Assembly (NCBI GenBank): GCA_905116865.2 | Contig: CAJHNH020002002.1 | Span: 183,501-247,500 of the forward strand | Reading direction: 5' to 3' | Length of the DNA stretch: 64,000 nucleotides | Source of the DNA: Candidula unifasciata | Taxonomy: Eukaryota > Mollusca > Gastropoda > Stylommatophora > Geomitridae | Shown here: one piece after another, positions 19,884 through 55,126 of the stretch | How positions within the stretch are numbered: the stretch's first letter is position 1 | Layout of the letters: each line of letters opens with the position of its first letter | The notes under the pieces: generated by a model | The model's database searches: none | Seen by the model: the letters and a program-made list of their open reading frames with translations, nothing else | Told to the model about the DNA's origin: nothing | Translations under genes and position numbers: made by a program

Positions 19884-20466
19884 TCCTAATGTGTTATGTA
19901 GTAATTGCTACTGTTCTAATGTGTTATGTAGTAATTGCTACTGTTCTAATGTGTTATGTAGTAATTGCTACTGTTCTAATGTGTTATGTAGTAATTGCTA
20001 CTGTTCTAATGTGTTATGTAGTAATTGCTACTGTTCTAATGTGTTATGTAGTAATTGCTACTGTTCTAATGTGTTATGTAGTAATTGCTACTGTTCTAAT
20101 GTGTTATGTAGTAATTGCTACTGTTCTAATGTGTTATGTAGTAATTGCTACTGTTCTAATGTGTTATGTAGTAATTGCTACTGTTCTAATGTGTTATGTA
20201 GTAATTGCTACTGTTCTAATGTGTTATGTAGTAATTGCTACTGTTCTAATGTGTTATGTAGTAATTGCTACTGTTCTAATGTGTTATGTAGTAATTGCTG
20301 CTGTTCTAATGTGTTATGTAGTAATTGCTACTGTTCTAATGTGTTATGTAGTAATTGCTACTGTTCTAATGTGTTATGTAGTAATTGCTGCTGTTCTAAT
20401 GTGTTATGTAGTAATTGCTGCTGTTCTAATGTGTTATGTAGAAATTGCTACTGTTCATATGTGTTA
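19884..20466. repeat. 30-bp satellite, about 19 nearly identical units
   Basis: The unit is TAATGTGTTATGTAGTAATTGCTACTGTTC. Because 30 is divisible by three, two plus-strand frames stay open for over 200 codons (repeating SNVLCSNCYC and VLMCYVVIAT). There is no non-repeat domain, splice context or signal of selection, so I do not call a gene. Confidence 0.97.
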
Positions 20467-20542
20467 TGCATACTTCTGTTACAAGACCTTTATTTACAGG
20501 TAAGTGATTTGGTGCTTTCTGTTTAGCGGACCACAAATGAAG

Positions 20543-20727
20543 TCACAGGACAGTCCAATATTTTAGAGGGTGGTAAGAGCGGGTTTTCCATGTTTTATGT
20601 GCTTTTACAGCGTTTCTTCCAAGGCCAAGGTCTTCATGCATTTACCTAACCCTAACCTAAACTCAAACCCAAACCAAAACTATATGCCCAATCTACCACC
20701 TCCCTGAAATATTTGACTGTCCCGTGA
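20543..20727. mobile_element. MITE with TCACRGGACAGTC ends, copy 1
   Basis: The left end TCACAGGACAGTCCAATATT and inverse right end TCACGGGACAGTCAAATATT continue with AGGG(A)GGTGGTA. The copy at 40.6 kb has the same ends and a different middle. No target duplication recognised. Confidence 0.75.
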
Positions 20728-22415
20728 CCTGTGGATTTCCCATGTTTGTGGTTGGCTTATAGGAAAGTACCAGTGATTTTTGTGTATTCTTGTTTGTGAC
20801 TGTATTATTGTCCATTTGTGTTGTATGCTTATCAAGGTTCTGTAGCTGTTACTTTCTTCTGTCATGCAGGACTGACACTGTGAAGCTCAATAATTCTAGG
20901 GTCTTGTTTGGTTATATTTTTTACGTATGTAGAAACCATACTGCCTTCTTTGAGGAACTTCTTTAAAGCAGGAAGGCATTTTGTCTTTTCCTAAGCTTAC
21001 TTTTTTTTTTTTTATTTGTATAGGAATTATTTATGTTTTGTGAGCTTTTGCGGTGTCAGTTCTTTTGCAGTTATTAAAAGACTTTTTTTTACGGGTGTGT
21101 TCTTGTAACAACCTTTTTATTCAACACCGGCTAATGATATTGTCTATATTAAAGAGAAGATCATTGTATGCTCTCACAAAAATGTATACTAATTATATAA
21201 TCTCAAATGCCTATATGATGTGTTAATAAAACATCTGAGAAAAGCCCCCCCCCCCCCTCCTCCCAGAAGGGCAGTTGACAGTGTGTTGTGGTTTACAGCT
21301 AGGCTATATATTTCTGTACCTTTTGGCCTAGCACATCTAGGTTCTGCAAATCCTTAATTAGTCAGCTTCTACGACATGGCTGGGACAAGCCATGGATCTA
21401 TTCACCTCGCTCCCAGTATTGCCATGGAGCCCACACAGGGAAATGTCTTCAAACACAAAAGTCTTCTTCTCCCAGCCACTTGGTGTGGCTTAAGGAATAT
21501 TAGATCTTTCCATTCCAGAAGATTCTGCAGCAGACAAAGGGAGGCAGTAATCATAATTTTAAAAAAATAAAACAAAAAAGCCACAATCTATTACTTTCAA
21601 ACAAGCAATCACACTGTGCTCAATCTAATTTAACCTTGCTTTATTATTCTGTGACCGAATGTAAAAGAGTTACTTGATACAAATAAACAACAGCAGATCA
21701 TGCCAGATACTTTGCTTGGGCAAACAAAAAGGGTTAAGTATTTATTTTATATGTTACTGTGTTCCTCTTCAGTTGCACATTTTGTCTTACATTATATTCA
21801 ATATTCGTCCTATCCTGTCTGGACGTCAGGTTACTTTGTAACCAACTGAGCTCCCAATATAACCTCACAGTTGAATAGGATTTGTACCTGAGAGGTTATT
21901 TTCCGAACAGCCACACATTTTACCACCAACTGTTAATTATTCAGTGTGCGATCCTAGCGGGTTCAACTTCAGTCCGTTATTACGTACTGTTAAAATCACG
22001 CATACAAAGAAACATATAGTTTATCTGTGATGCCTTTTTATTAGCTGATGGAAAGCTTATACATCTAAAAATATGAACGACTGAAATGCAAATTTTCAAA
22101 TATTTATATATATATATACATTTAAAAAAGTTTCAACTGACTGTCTGAGCATGAAGGTTTTCTAGTATGCAATTTGAACGACTTTACTATTCAAATCACA
22201 AAGATTTTGAAGTCAAAATTACGTGCCTTTTAGCAACAATGCGTTCCTTTCTTTTACTTTTTTAAACAGTATATTAACATCTTTTTCATTGAAACAGGTA
22301 CTTGAAATAAATAAAATGGAACAGGAATACTGAAATATTTCTCTCCCCTTCATCCCTTATTAGAGCATAAGCCGTCAACCACTTAATTTAAAGCTACCCG
22401 ATCTTTGGCTATCAC
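20728..22415. other. AT-rich sequence without recognised gene
   Basis: I see poly-T and poly-C runs (about 21001-21013 and 21246-21259) and short TA repeats. The 64-codon plus frame at 21376 has no recognisable domain. Confidence 0.6.
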
Positions 22416-22490
22416 CAGTTGTCCACCCCTTCTGCCACTCAGTTGTCGGCCCCTTCTGCCACCCAGTTGTCCGCCCCTACTGCCACTACC
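22416..22490. repeat. short 24-bp tandem repeat
   Basis: Three units of CAGTTGTCCGCCCCTTCTGC type. Confidence 0.85.
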
Positions 22491-22549
22491 ATACAAGGCA
22501 TAAACTCTGGAGCAGTGAGACAGGGAAACCATGCGGGAGCCACCCCTTG

Positions 22550-22850
22550 CTACATCAACCAGAACGGACTAGGAGTTGTTAGCATAAAAAAAACTTGGAG
22601 ACGTACTCAGGAAGAGATCAGAGCACTTAGGGTCGTGTCCGATGTGCAATGAAGATGATCTTTAAATGATCAATGAATAAGATATGCACTAAAAGAGAAA
22701 GATGTAGAGCATGAGGTAGACCAAGAACAAAACAGAAAGATAACAACAGAGAAACTCTACAACAGCACGATGTATCTATGATCGAGGCAGCTAGAAGAAC
22801 AAGAAGCAGAACCTTATATCTCCCTTGACACCAGAAACTGTAAAAGAGGA
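22550..22850 (+). pseudogene. degenerate LINE tail-like sequence
   Basis: Frames contain REDVEHEVDQEQNR and RPRTKQKDNNRETLQQ-like residues typical of LINE C-termini, with several shifts. Confidence 0.4.
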
Positions 22851-22884
22851 CATGCTGAAGAAGAAGAAGTAGAAAAAGAAGGTT

Positions 22885-23025
22885 GACTCAGCCTGAAACG
22901 GGTATCATTTAACATTCTGGGAATTAAAGGTAGCTGGTACATTGAAGGGTCAACCCATCGATTGCTGATTAGTCTATACAATATGAATCTAGCATCATAT
23001 GCTCGATGCACAATTGGCATGATGA
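22885..23025 (+). repeat. family A-like SINE body remnant
   Basis: CATTCTGGGAATTAAAGGTAGC, CCATCGATTGCTGATTAGTC and ATGAATCTAGCATCATATG align with the body at 19.45 kb. Confidence 0.5.
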
Positions 23026-23401
23026 AGAGTCCCTTACTTGATCTTTTGCTATCACCTACAGACCCCTAATATCCTCTCCCTTTGTTCATCTGTTTCTAAT
23101 TATCTCCTCTGTGAGTTTTCAACTCCACTTTCAATTTCTTTAACCCTGTGTGCTCCAGAAGAGTCATTCTAGTTATTCTTTCATCAGATTTACTGATGTG
23201 TCTTCTATGAGGTGCCAGCATGTCAGCATCTCTTCATTCAATGGGATCTGTCTAGTTCTCTCCCAGAGCCTGATATCAGTGTCTATTGTCATTCCCTTTG
23301 TTAGTGCGTCCTTTCTGCATAAGAACCAGATTTTAATTATTTGTAGCCGATTTTTTATTTTATTTTGTAAGATTTATTTTCAGCCAATATAACTAACAAC
23401 A

Positions 23402-23695
23402 AGGGAGTCGCCGCGGCGTTGGCGGCTAGATGCCTGCCTGCGGATCGTAAGGTCGTGGGTTCACGTCCTGACGGAGCTGGTCTTTTTTCCCCTTCAAAAA
23501 TGACCTTGACTCCCAGGTCGACCCAGCCCTGAGTGGGTAGCAGGTGCAGTCCTGGGAAGTAAAGGAGGCCGGCGTGATGCTGACCATATCACCCGCCAAG
23601 TGCCGATTGGCACTTGCCAAATGTAGGTCTAGCCCTATATTCCCAATACGTCTAAAGGCCTGGAAAAGGGACCTTTACTTCACTTACAACATATT
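23402..23695 (+). repeat. tRNA-headed SINE family A, near complete
   Basis: The head is GTTGGCGGCTAGATGCCTGCC ... GGTCGTGGGTTCACGTCC. The body has ATGACCTTGACTCCCAGGTC, GACCCAGCCCTGAGTGGG, CCTGGGAAGTAAAGGAGGCC, GCCAAGTGCCGATTGG and TCTAGCCCTATATTCCCAAT, ending GGGACCTTTACTTCAC. Good reference copy for the family. Confidence 0.9.
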
Positions 23696-24603
23696 CTGTT
23701 CAGACTTTGTTAACGCCAAGAAAACACATCTGTAATACAATTAAAGCTACTAAAGCTAAAGATGAACTTGAGATTTATGTCAAAACATGGTATCTTACGA
23801 CAATATAACTGTTGATTTTGATATTTTTCATGTTAATTGTTTATATGTTTCATGTTAATTTTGAAGAATTATGAACAAATGAATAAAATATTGTGTTTTT
23901 GCAACATTTTTAGTGTAATAATAAAATATCTTAATTTTGGTCAATACGCTGATTTACTAAAAAACAAACAAACAGAGGCAACAAAATAAGATGCAATAAT
24001 ATACAAATAAAGCAAAATACATGAGCTCACAAACATGTTTCAGCGGAAGTTTGTCTATTCTGTTTATAAACACAGATTATGTAATGTAAAAAATGTGCAT
24101 GATTTGATTCACTAAAAGCCTGAGTCAACATAAGGAAATGATGAACAGATTAATATGCATACACATAAAGGTTGTTTATAAAGGCTTAGATGGGGCTTAA
24201 TACAAAGATGGTGGATGAGTTGGCAGGAGAAGATCAGGAATTCCCAGTGCATAGCTGTCCAGAGGTATGTTAGTACAAATATAAACATTGACATACATTC
24301 TGTTTGATTTTGTGAGAAAATGTGTTCTGTTAACTTTGTTATTATCAGGTGCAACATTATGTGTTGTTATCAATGTCATTGGATGAATGTAATGACATGT
24401 CTATTCAAAATGAGGTTGAAAATTGGGATGATTAAAGTACAGGTGATACTGATAACTGAATGCACACAACACAAAATGACTGCAAAATCATAATAGTGAA
24501 CGGAAAGATGCTGCACAAGACATAACTAAAAGTTTCTTTATCGATGAAGAAGTCAAGAATTCTACATCACAACAAAGACCAAGAGAAATAGGCAGAAGGT
24601 TAA

Positions 24604-24740
24604 CTCTTTGAGTCTTAAGGAACACATCACACATCATAAGTTCCTACCTAGAGGCCCAATGAATGCAAGATGCGCTGATATTACGTCTCTCTTGACTACC
24701 CCTTGGGCTTCTGATGCCAAACCCCCTGGGACTCAAAGAG
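24604..24740. mobile_element. piggyBac-like MITE, copy 1 (TTAA-flanked)
   Basis: TTAA at both borders with perfect inverted ends CTCTTTGAGTC. The 137-bp body matches the inverse of 33758-33895. TTAA duplication is the hallmark of piggyBac transposition. No ORF. Confidence 0.88.
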
Positions 24741-24744
24741 TTAA

Positions 24745-25640
24745 TCAACAATCTTGTTCACTTCAATCTTGTATTCTTGCTGTATTTTGATTTAGAGATT
24801 TGGTTGAATCATTCTCTGTATAAGTCTTTGTTTTGCCTTTGTTGAGCTTTCTAGTAACATTCTATGTTGTCTTCATTTAGTTCTTGCCATGAGTTCAAGA
24901 TGATTACATGGAAGAGTCAAACAATCAGACGATAATTTACAAAAGAATATTTATTAGAAGCAGACATGTAGGAAAGAATATTTCTGGTTGTTAGACAACT
25001 CATTCTTCTTCTTATTCGTTCATCTCTTATCTCTGATTTTTGATGTCAATGTTCTGTGTCTGTATATAACAGAGCTGTAATTTCTGCACCTTGCAGTTGA
25101 AATATCTTGACTTTTTCAGGTATCTTCAGGCACTGACTGGGTTGTCCTTCTATAGATAACTCATTCATTATATTAGTAACGTCAAACCACAATAAATACA
25201 GGATGTGTACCTGGGTACTTTTGATTGTGTCCCAACCATCACATAATGTGTGCTTTCATCTTTTATATTTGGCCTCTCAGCACACTAATGCTTAAATAAA
25301 CGGATGAACATAAAATGGCCTGAATTCCAGAAAGGTGAAGAAATCCCAGAAATGACTAGACAAATGTCTGATGGTATCAACTGTTACAAGAGGAAGAAGA
25401 TTTATTGGGCACTTACTGAAACAAAGTGGATAAATAATCATCAAACAGGGCTTTAAAAAAATATAAAAAATAATTTTAAATATATATATTTGTTTGTTTA
25501 GTTTCTCCCCTCCAGACTTGCATTTGTAAAACACGGAAACTCAGTTGAACTGTATAACCAACCCAGCATTGTTATATAAAGGCACCACAAAATGGTTAGG
25601 AAGTAAACAGTAGTCCACAGTAGGTTGGTTATGTTGAACA
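24745..25640. other. AT-rich sequence without recognised gene
   Basis: No supported exon, RNA or repeat family apart from short A/T runs. Confidence 0.55.
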
Positions 25641-25650
25641 AATAGAGAAA

Positions 25651-26330
25651 CCCTCTGATGAAACACTGATGACAGAAGCCACAACCCTCTGATGAAACAC
25701 TGATGACAGAAGCCACAACCCTCTGATGAAACACTGATGAAAGAAGCCAGAACCCTCTGATGAATCACAGATGACAGAAGCCAGAACCCTCTGATGAAAC
25801 ACTGATGATAGAAGCCAGAACCCTCCGATGAAACACTGATGACAGAAGCCAGAACCCTCTAGTGAAACTCTGATGACAGAAGCCATTGCCCTCTGATAGA
25901 GAACTGGTGACAGAAGCCAGAACCCTCTGATGAAACACCAATGACAGAAGCCACAACTCTCTGATGAAACACTGATGACAGAAGCCACAACTCTCTGATG
26001 AAACACTGATGACAGAAGTCACAAACCTCTGATAAAGCACCGATGACAGAAGCCAGAACCCTCTGATGAAACACTGATGACAGAAGCCAGAACTCTCTAG
26101 TGAAACTCTGATGATAGAAGCCATTGCCCTCTGATAAAGTACTGGTGTTAGAAGCCATAACCCTCTGATGAAACACCGATGACAGAAGCCAGAACCCTCT
26201 GATGAAACACCGATGACAGAAGCCAAAACCCTCTAGTGAAACACTGAGGACAGAAGCCAGAATCCTCTGATGAAACACTGAGGACGGAAGCCAGAACCCT
26301 CCAGTGAAACACTGATGACGGAAGCCAGAG
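25651..26330. repeat. 34-bp satellite, about 20 units
   Basis: The unit is like CCCTCTGATGAAACACTGATGACAGAAGCCAGAA. The long minus-strand frames of repeating CFIRGLWLLSSVFHQRV residues come from the repeat, which cycles frame every 102 bp. Confidence 0.96.
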
Positions 26331-26334
26331 GTGC

Positions 26335-27560
26335 TGTTCTAGGATCCATTGACAACACTGTTACATTTCCACAGGATAAAAAGGAGTTGGGGAACTGACT
26401 GTGAGCCTGGTCTTACATATCATGTACAGTGGTGGGATAAACAGTATTTAAGTAACAATAGCCAAAGACTGAACAAGTTAAAAATCTGTCTTCTGTGCAG
26501 GCAGATGACAAGGAGAAAACACCATACTCATTTTTCCAAGTATATTTACGGGCAGCCACAAAGTAGATATCTGTCCTTAAGACAGAGAAACCAGACGTCA
26601 ACAATTTATCTACTTCTGCTAATAAACTTTTACTCAGCTAAAAAATTAGTGGACCGGAAATGCTCACCACATATTTTTAGTGGATCAAAGACTGACTAAA
26701 ATCTACAGGAAATAATAAGTGAAATCTACAGGAAATCAAAAAGAAAAGCAAAACATAAGCTATGCAGCACATACACACACAAAAACACAATAGCATTTCC
26801 TGTGTACCATAAACTACATGTAAGTTAAATCATGAAGATCAGTTTGGAAAATGTTTAAGTAATTTCAAATGATTATAGCATCTCAGAGTATTAGGAATAT
26901 ATATATATATATTGATTCTATGTTACAATGAAATATATTACGATGCAGTTCAGAAAAGAAGAGCTTTGGGTATCATACACACACAAAAACTAAAGAATAA
27001 AATAAACCATAAAATGTTTTGACAATTTTAACAGAACTAAATAACAAATCTGTTATAAATCTACCCTGTCCGCCTGGAAATAATTCAATAAAATAACTAT
27101 GTACAAATAAAATAATATATTTGACAAGGCAATAAATTAGAAAATTAAACTGAATGCTCACTTGTAAAGGCAGTCAACTTTTCACACATCTCTTGTATTG
27201 TAAAATATATAGTTTATGCCTCTTATTTTACATTCCCATTTTTGTAATAACAGCTTCTGTTCATCTCTCGTACTTTTCAGTCATTAAAGAGTTGACGTTG
27301 ACAACAGCCATGTTTTGTTTGGATCATAACCTGCCTCGGCCAGTGGTGTGCACCAGATTAGTCCCTAGTTTAGGCGCTCTAATTATAACATCTTAGGAGA
27401 TTGAATAGGGTATCTGCTCTGTGTCCTGCTGGACTGTATCCAGGACGTGACTTTGAGTCTTAAGTGGTCAGACCTTGAGGGATCAGCCCAGAGAGGGGAA
27501 ATAGTCAGTTAGGCAACAGTTATACAAGTTCGACTGCAGATTCAACTCATAAAAACAAGC
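26335..27560. other. AT-rich sequence without recognised gene
   Basis: A small TA repeat lies near 26900. Nothing else supportable. Confidence 0.5.
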
Positions 27561-27599
27561 CACTATTGTGTTCTGCCATTCTTTAATGGCAGCCCTAGA

Positions 27600-27960
27600 A
27601 AGACCTCTGAGTTTGATTATTAAGCACATCAGAAAGAGACAGTCTGCATTCTTTGGTCATGTGATGAAAAGGAGAAAACTGGAGTACGGTAGGAAAGTTG
27701 AAACAGGACAGAGGCAGAGAAAGGCTGAGAGAAAAGATGCTGGAAAATCTGACATCATGACAGAAAGGATCATCTGTGTCAGAGTTGACTGAAAGTAGAT
27801 GAGACAGAAGGTCGTGGATAGAGATGACTAATAACACCACACAGCATGGTGGTTCAACTATGTCACAGATGATTAAAAGTACTCGAGAAAGAAGGTTGTA
27901 GATAGAGATGACTACCAACGCCACACGACACGGAGGATCATCTGTGTCAGCATTGATTAG
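27600..27960 (+). pseudogene. LINE ORF2 C-terminal tail
   Basis: Plus-strand RKRQSAFFGHVMKRRKLEYG, then GQRQRKAERKDAGKSD, a stop and RQKVVDRDD. This is the FFGHV.RR..(L/E).......G.R.RGRQR..... pattern of LINE ends. The last 120 bp are a degenerate tandem of the same tail. Confidence 0.75.
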
Positions 27961-28566
27961 TTTTCAGAGTCTATAATCTGGCTTGGTATAATTTTACAAA
28001 GCCAAAAACATCAACTGATCCATAATTTCAAATCCAAAAATGAAGCTTGGCTGGACTGTTTAATCTAGCTAACAAAAAGTTAAACATGAAGTAAATAGCT
28101 GCTTACATGAATTAAGTAGACTGAAACCTTACAAAGAACTGATATGCAAAATTATCATTAACAGAGACCAAAATATACACAGTTTAAAATAAATAATGCA
28201 TCTATAATATAGTCACGCAATGAGTTTTGGAAATTTCACTGTTTTCTCTAGGTCGCTGGTCAGCAGTTTTGAAATAACAAACATTTAAACAGATGTCAAA
28301 ACTAATGCATGATAATTACTTAAATATGTTGGTGTTAAAACTATAAGATAATGCCACTGACTGCCAAAATTATATACCAGGTAATTTTTTTTTTTTTTTT
28401 TGGCCACAAAATATTGTGAAGAATGTTAACAGTGTTATATTAATGTGTGCCGTGATTTTAAAACAAAAATCTGAGAAGTCTGTATTGAACAGCATAACTG
28501 TATATTAACAGTTAAGATGAGAATACTATGAAGAAGATAGAGAAGATAGTGTAGAGATATTTACTG

Positions 28567-28741
28567 CAGGGCTTTTCAACTAAGTTTATGCAGGGGCCAC
28601 AATTTTCAAAATGGGGATTGTCACGGGCCAGAGAACCAAGCCCCAGTATAAAAAGACAATACAACTGGCAACTGTCTATGGCCACTTGCTAGGTCTCTGA
28701 AGGCCAAACTTGGCCTGCCGGCCGCCAGTTAGAAAGCCATG
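28567..28741. mobile_element. hAT-type MITE with 8-bp TSD
   Basis: The left end CAGGGCTTTTCAACT and inverse right end CATGGCTTTCTAACT have flanking octamers ATTTACTG and ATCTACTG (7 of 8 identical). It is 175 bp and non-coding. Confidence 0.78.
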
Positions 28742-28867
28742 ATCTACTGGCAGGCCTGCTAACACTTGGAGTCACCAACTGGAAACAGAAGGCCAGACTG
28801 TAAAACATTATACAAAGGCAAAAGCCTAAAAACAGCATGTTACATAAGGGAACTGCTTCTTTCTTTG

Positions 28868-29150
28868 TACTCAGTGGCTGTAAACCCCGGTGGAAAGTTC
28901 TAGTTGTTCATACACTTCTGGACTTTGTTCCTGTTCCAGATCTTGAGTTATGGATGCACATCTGTTTTACAGATCTGACCTATCTGTATGCAGACTGTTG
29001 ATTCCTCTCCTCTCAGGCAAATACGCTCCGACTTGAAAGGAAATACCCTTAATTAGTCAACTCTTATGACATGCTTTTTAAGGGAGTAATGGTTTATTAA
29101 TCAACCCCCCCCCCCCCACCCCCCGCGCACAACCCAATAATGGGACCCTG
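28868..29150 (+). repeat. SINE-like family F copy
   Basis: Ordered landmarks GGCTGTAAACCCCGGTGG, CTTCTGGACTTTGTTCCTG, CAGATCTGACCTATCTGTATGC, CCTCTCAGGCAAATACGC and GACATGCTTTTTAAGGGAG, then poly-C and CAATAATGGGACCC. Confidence 0.85.
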
Positions 29151-29472
29151 GAACCAATACAGGGACACAAAGGAATGAATTCGAGGTAGAAGGACAAGAC
29201 CTGGGACTGCTAGTCTTAGCCTGTTCTAAGAAATGTCTGTGATAGTTAGATGTGATGTGTCTGCCGAAAGATGCAAACATCGCAGTTATGCTGCAAATGG
29301 GGACAATGCAGTTATATCGTTAGATGAATGAAAAAGAATGCAGAAGCTACTGTACTGTGAACACAGGCTATCAACACACGACTGAACAAAATAAAATAAA
29401 AAATGTGTATGTGAGAACCAATATAAAGCTGAGGCAGTTTACATACAATATATTTCTACTGCTACATCTCGT

Positions 29473-29750
29473 CATGGAGCCCTGGGTCTAGCGGCTAGAC
29501 GCCTGTGGATCGGAAAGTTGTGGGTTCGGTTCCTGACGTAAGCCGGACTTTTTTCAAAAATGACCTTGGCTCCCAGGTCGACCCAGCCTTAAGTGGGTAC
29601 CAGGTTCAATCCTGGGATGTAAAGGTGGCTGGCGTGATGCTAACCCTATCATCCACCAAGTGCCATATGGTCTATAAAATATAGGCCTAGCCCTATATAC
29701 CCAATACGCCTGAAAGGCATGGAAAAGGGTCCTTTACTTTACGTCTCATC
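29473..29750 (+). repeat. tRNA-headed SINE family A
   Basis: Head GGGTCTAGCGGCTAGACGCC and TTGTGGGTTCGGTTCC. Body GACCTTGGCTCCCAGGTC, GTAAAGGTGGCTGGCGTG, CCACCAAGTGCCATATGG, ending GGGTCCTTTACTTTAC. Confidence 0.9.
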
Positions 29751-30117
29751 ATATTAAACAAACTGTCAAGTATATGGCAACTGAAGGCTTTACAAAATGT
29801 TATATAATACAATATGTAGAGGTTATAATGCAATGGTAAATCACTGCATTTCTCAGTCTCATGCACATCAGGTATGCTTAAAATATATCTCTGATAAGTA
29901 CAAATTATGTTTCTACCCTGCCAAGAAATGTCACTTCATATTCACAATCCTTGAAATTTAATTAAACGACATTTGTTATTTTATAATTTTACTCATATGT
30001 CATTTTTAAGATGTATTTGCCAGCAAAATGTTGCTCATATATCATATAAGTATCATTGCCAGAGTGTATTTATATATGTATAATCTCTGTACACAAAAAC
30101 GAATCTCAAAAATGACA

Positions 30118-53513
<23,396 letters not shown>

Positions 53514-53680
53514 ATTCCGAGATGTCTTAATGCAAACAAGAATGCGCCAACAGATACAAAAAACATTGTTTGGTCTGTATTTTCAAACCCGTCTCTTCCT
53601 GCCCTGCCGTGAATTTCAACAGCTTATGTTAACTCTTGAAATCCGAGAACGGCAAAGCCAATGTCCAAGTAAAACAATCA

Positions 53681-53687
<7 letters not shown>

Positions 53688-53712
<25 letters not shown>

Positions 53713-53725
53713 GATATATATATAG
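53688..53725. repeat. short (AT)n run
   Basis: TATATATAT upstream of the Ser-rich exon. Confidence 0.9.
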
Positions 53726-53869
53726 CTGTACTACTTTCACGACGACTGAACTCACACACTGAGTAAGAAGCGAATACTTTGTTCGACTGCTTTGGTAACC
53801 TCTGACTATTAAAAAGGAATGAAATTATTGCAGACAAAAACACTACAAGGTCCAATTTAACGTCTATCA

Positions 53870-54064
53870 CAGCGGTTCACAAACTGTCGGTCGCGACCAT
53901 TTTGTGTGTGGATTGAACGACCCGTTCACAGGGGTCGCCCGCCTAAGACCATCGGAAAACACAAATTCACTGAAATTATGAGGGAAAATAATTGTTTGGG
54001 AATCGCCACAACATGAGGGAACTGTATTAGAGGGTAGCGGCATTAGGAAGGTTGAGAGCCACTG
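53870..54064 (-). mobile_element. SPIN-like hAT MITE, copy 1
   Basis: Ends CAGCGGTTCACAAACTGTCG and inverse CAGTGGCTCTCAACCTTCC. Flanking octamers are GTCTATCA and GTCTAGCA (7 of 8). The inverse strand includes CTAATGCCGCTACCCTC, CAGTTCCCTCATGTTGTGG, TTTTCCGATGGTCTTAGGCG and GACCCCTGTGAACGGGTCG, very close to what I recall of the SPIN hAT family. Non-coding. Confidence 0.82.
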
Positions 54065-54121
54065 GTCTAGCATATTACGCTCTAGTTCGTTAGGTATATT
54101 ACTAAAGATCGACGTCTGTAA

Positions 54122-54335
54122 CTTAGGCGTTGCGAACGCGCTTCGTAATGCCGGGGAACCGGGTTCGATCCCAGCCTTGCATCTTACATGGGTTTCGACA
54201 GTGGTATCGAGAAGCCGACCGTCCAGGAAGCAATGGCAAACTACCGGATGTAAATCTGCCTAGAAAAACCACAACAACCAGAAAATGCTGGGGTTGGTTC
54301 TGAAACGTCCGTAAAGGATACGCAATTAACTTTAA
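54122..54335 (+). repeat. SINE family D
   Basis: TTAGGCGTTGCGAACGCGC, ACCGGGTTCGATCCCAGCC, AAGCAATGGCAAACTACCGG, GTCCGTAAAGGATACGCAAT. Confidence 0.9.
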
Positions 54336-54414
54336 CATTACTTACGCATTGCATCACCATATAACGAAGCATATCAAATGAATCCAGTCCACACATCACA
54401 AAGTCTCTAGCTGA

Positions 54415-54685
54415 AAGCCGTCGTGGTGTAGCGGCTAGAAGCTCGCCTGCGGATCTGAAGGATCCGTGAATTCAGCTGCTGACGGAGCCAAATTTTTCTA
54501 CATATTGGCGCCAGGATCGACGCATCTTTAAATGGATTCCCGATAAAGTCCTGGGAAGTAAAAGGGGACCGTTGTGATGCTGATATCACCCACAGAGTGG
54601 CGGGTGGTCAATCAAGTTTAGTCTAGCCCTATATGTTTAATAGCTTGAAAGCGTGGACAAGTGTTCTTACGTCTCTCTAGTTAAA
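54415..54685 (+). repeat. SINE family A
   Basis: GTGGTGTAGCGGCTAGAAGC, CTGACGGAGCC, AAGTCCTGGGAAGTAAAAGG, GTCTAGCCCTATATG. Confidence 0.8.
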
Positions 54686-54724
54686 CTATCTCACCACGGA
54701 ACATTCAGTTAAGACTCATCATCA

Positions 54725-55126
54725 TTAGCAGGTGCCTTGCCGACTGGCGTGGATGATCACGCCTCTCCACAATCTGCGATCTCCTGAAGAATGTATCAGT
54801 TCGTGTGCCGACATACCTCCATGCCATGCAACACGACTGTCAGAAATCTTCTCTCGTTGTCTTCCTCCATCCCTCCTTCCACAGATCTTTCCAGTGGTTA
54901 CAGTATGTTCTGTTTTCCCTCTTCTCATAACATGGCCGAAAAATGATGACTGTCTCCTTCTGTCTGTGATAAGTTGTCTTCGGGCTCCCGCCTTTTTCAA
55001 GACCTCTTGGTTGCTCATTTTGGCTGTCCAAGGTATTCTAAGCATTCTTCTGTAAAACCACATCTCTGAGGCCTCAAGAAATTGTCTGGCCTGCCTACCG
55101 ATTGTCCAGGATTTACGTGAAGCCAT
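54725..55126 (-). pseudogene. LINE ORF2 C-terminal tail, 133-codon open frame
   Basis: RRMLRIPWTAKMSNQEVLKK, GARRQLITDRRRQSSFFGHV, CGRRDGGRQREKISDSRVAW and SAHELIHSSGDRRLWRGVII, same subfamily as the 42.2-kb copy. Intact as a frame but lacking the reverse transcriptase and endonuclease. Confidence 0.85.

Noticed and set aside
19765..20526. 253-codon Cys-rich frame as a gene
   Set aside because: It is almost wholly a 30-bp satellite, has an equally long frame beside it, and shows no domain or splice evidence.
25765..26278. Minus-strand repeats of CFIRG...SSVFHQR residues as a repeat protein
   Set aside because: Product of the 34-bp satellite, open in all three minus-strand frames in turn.
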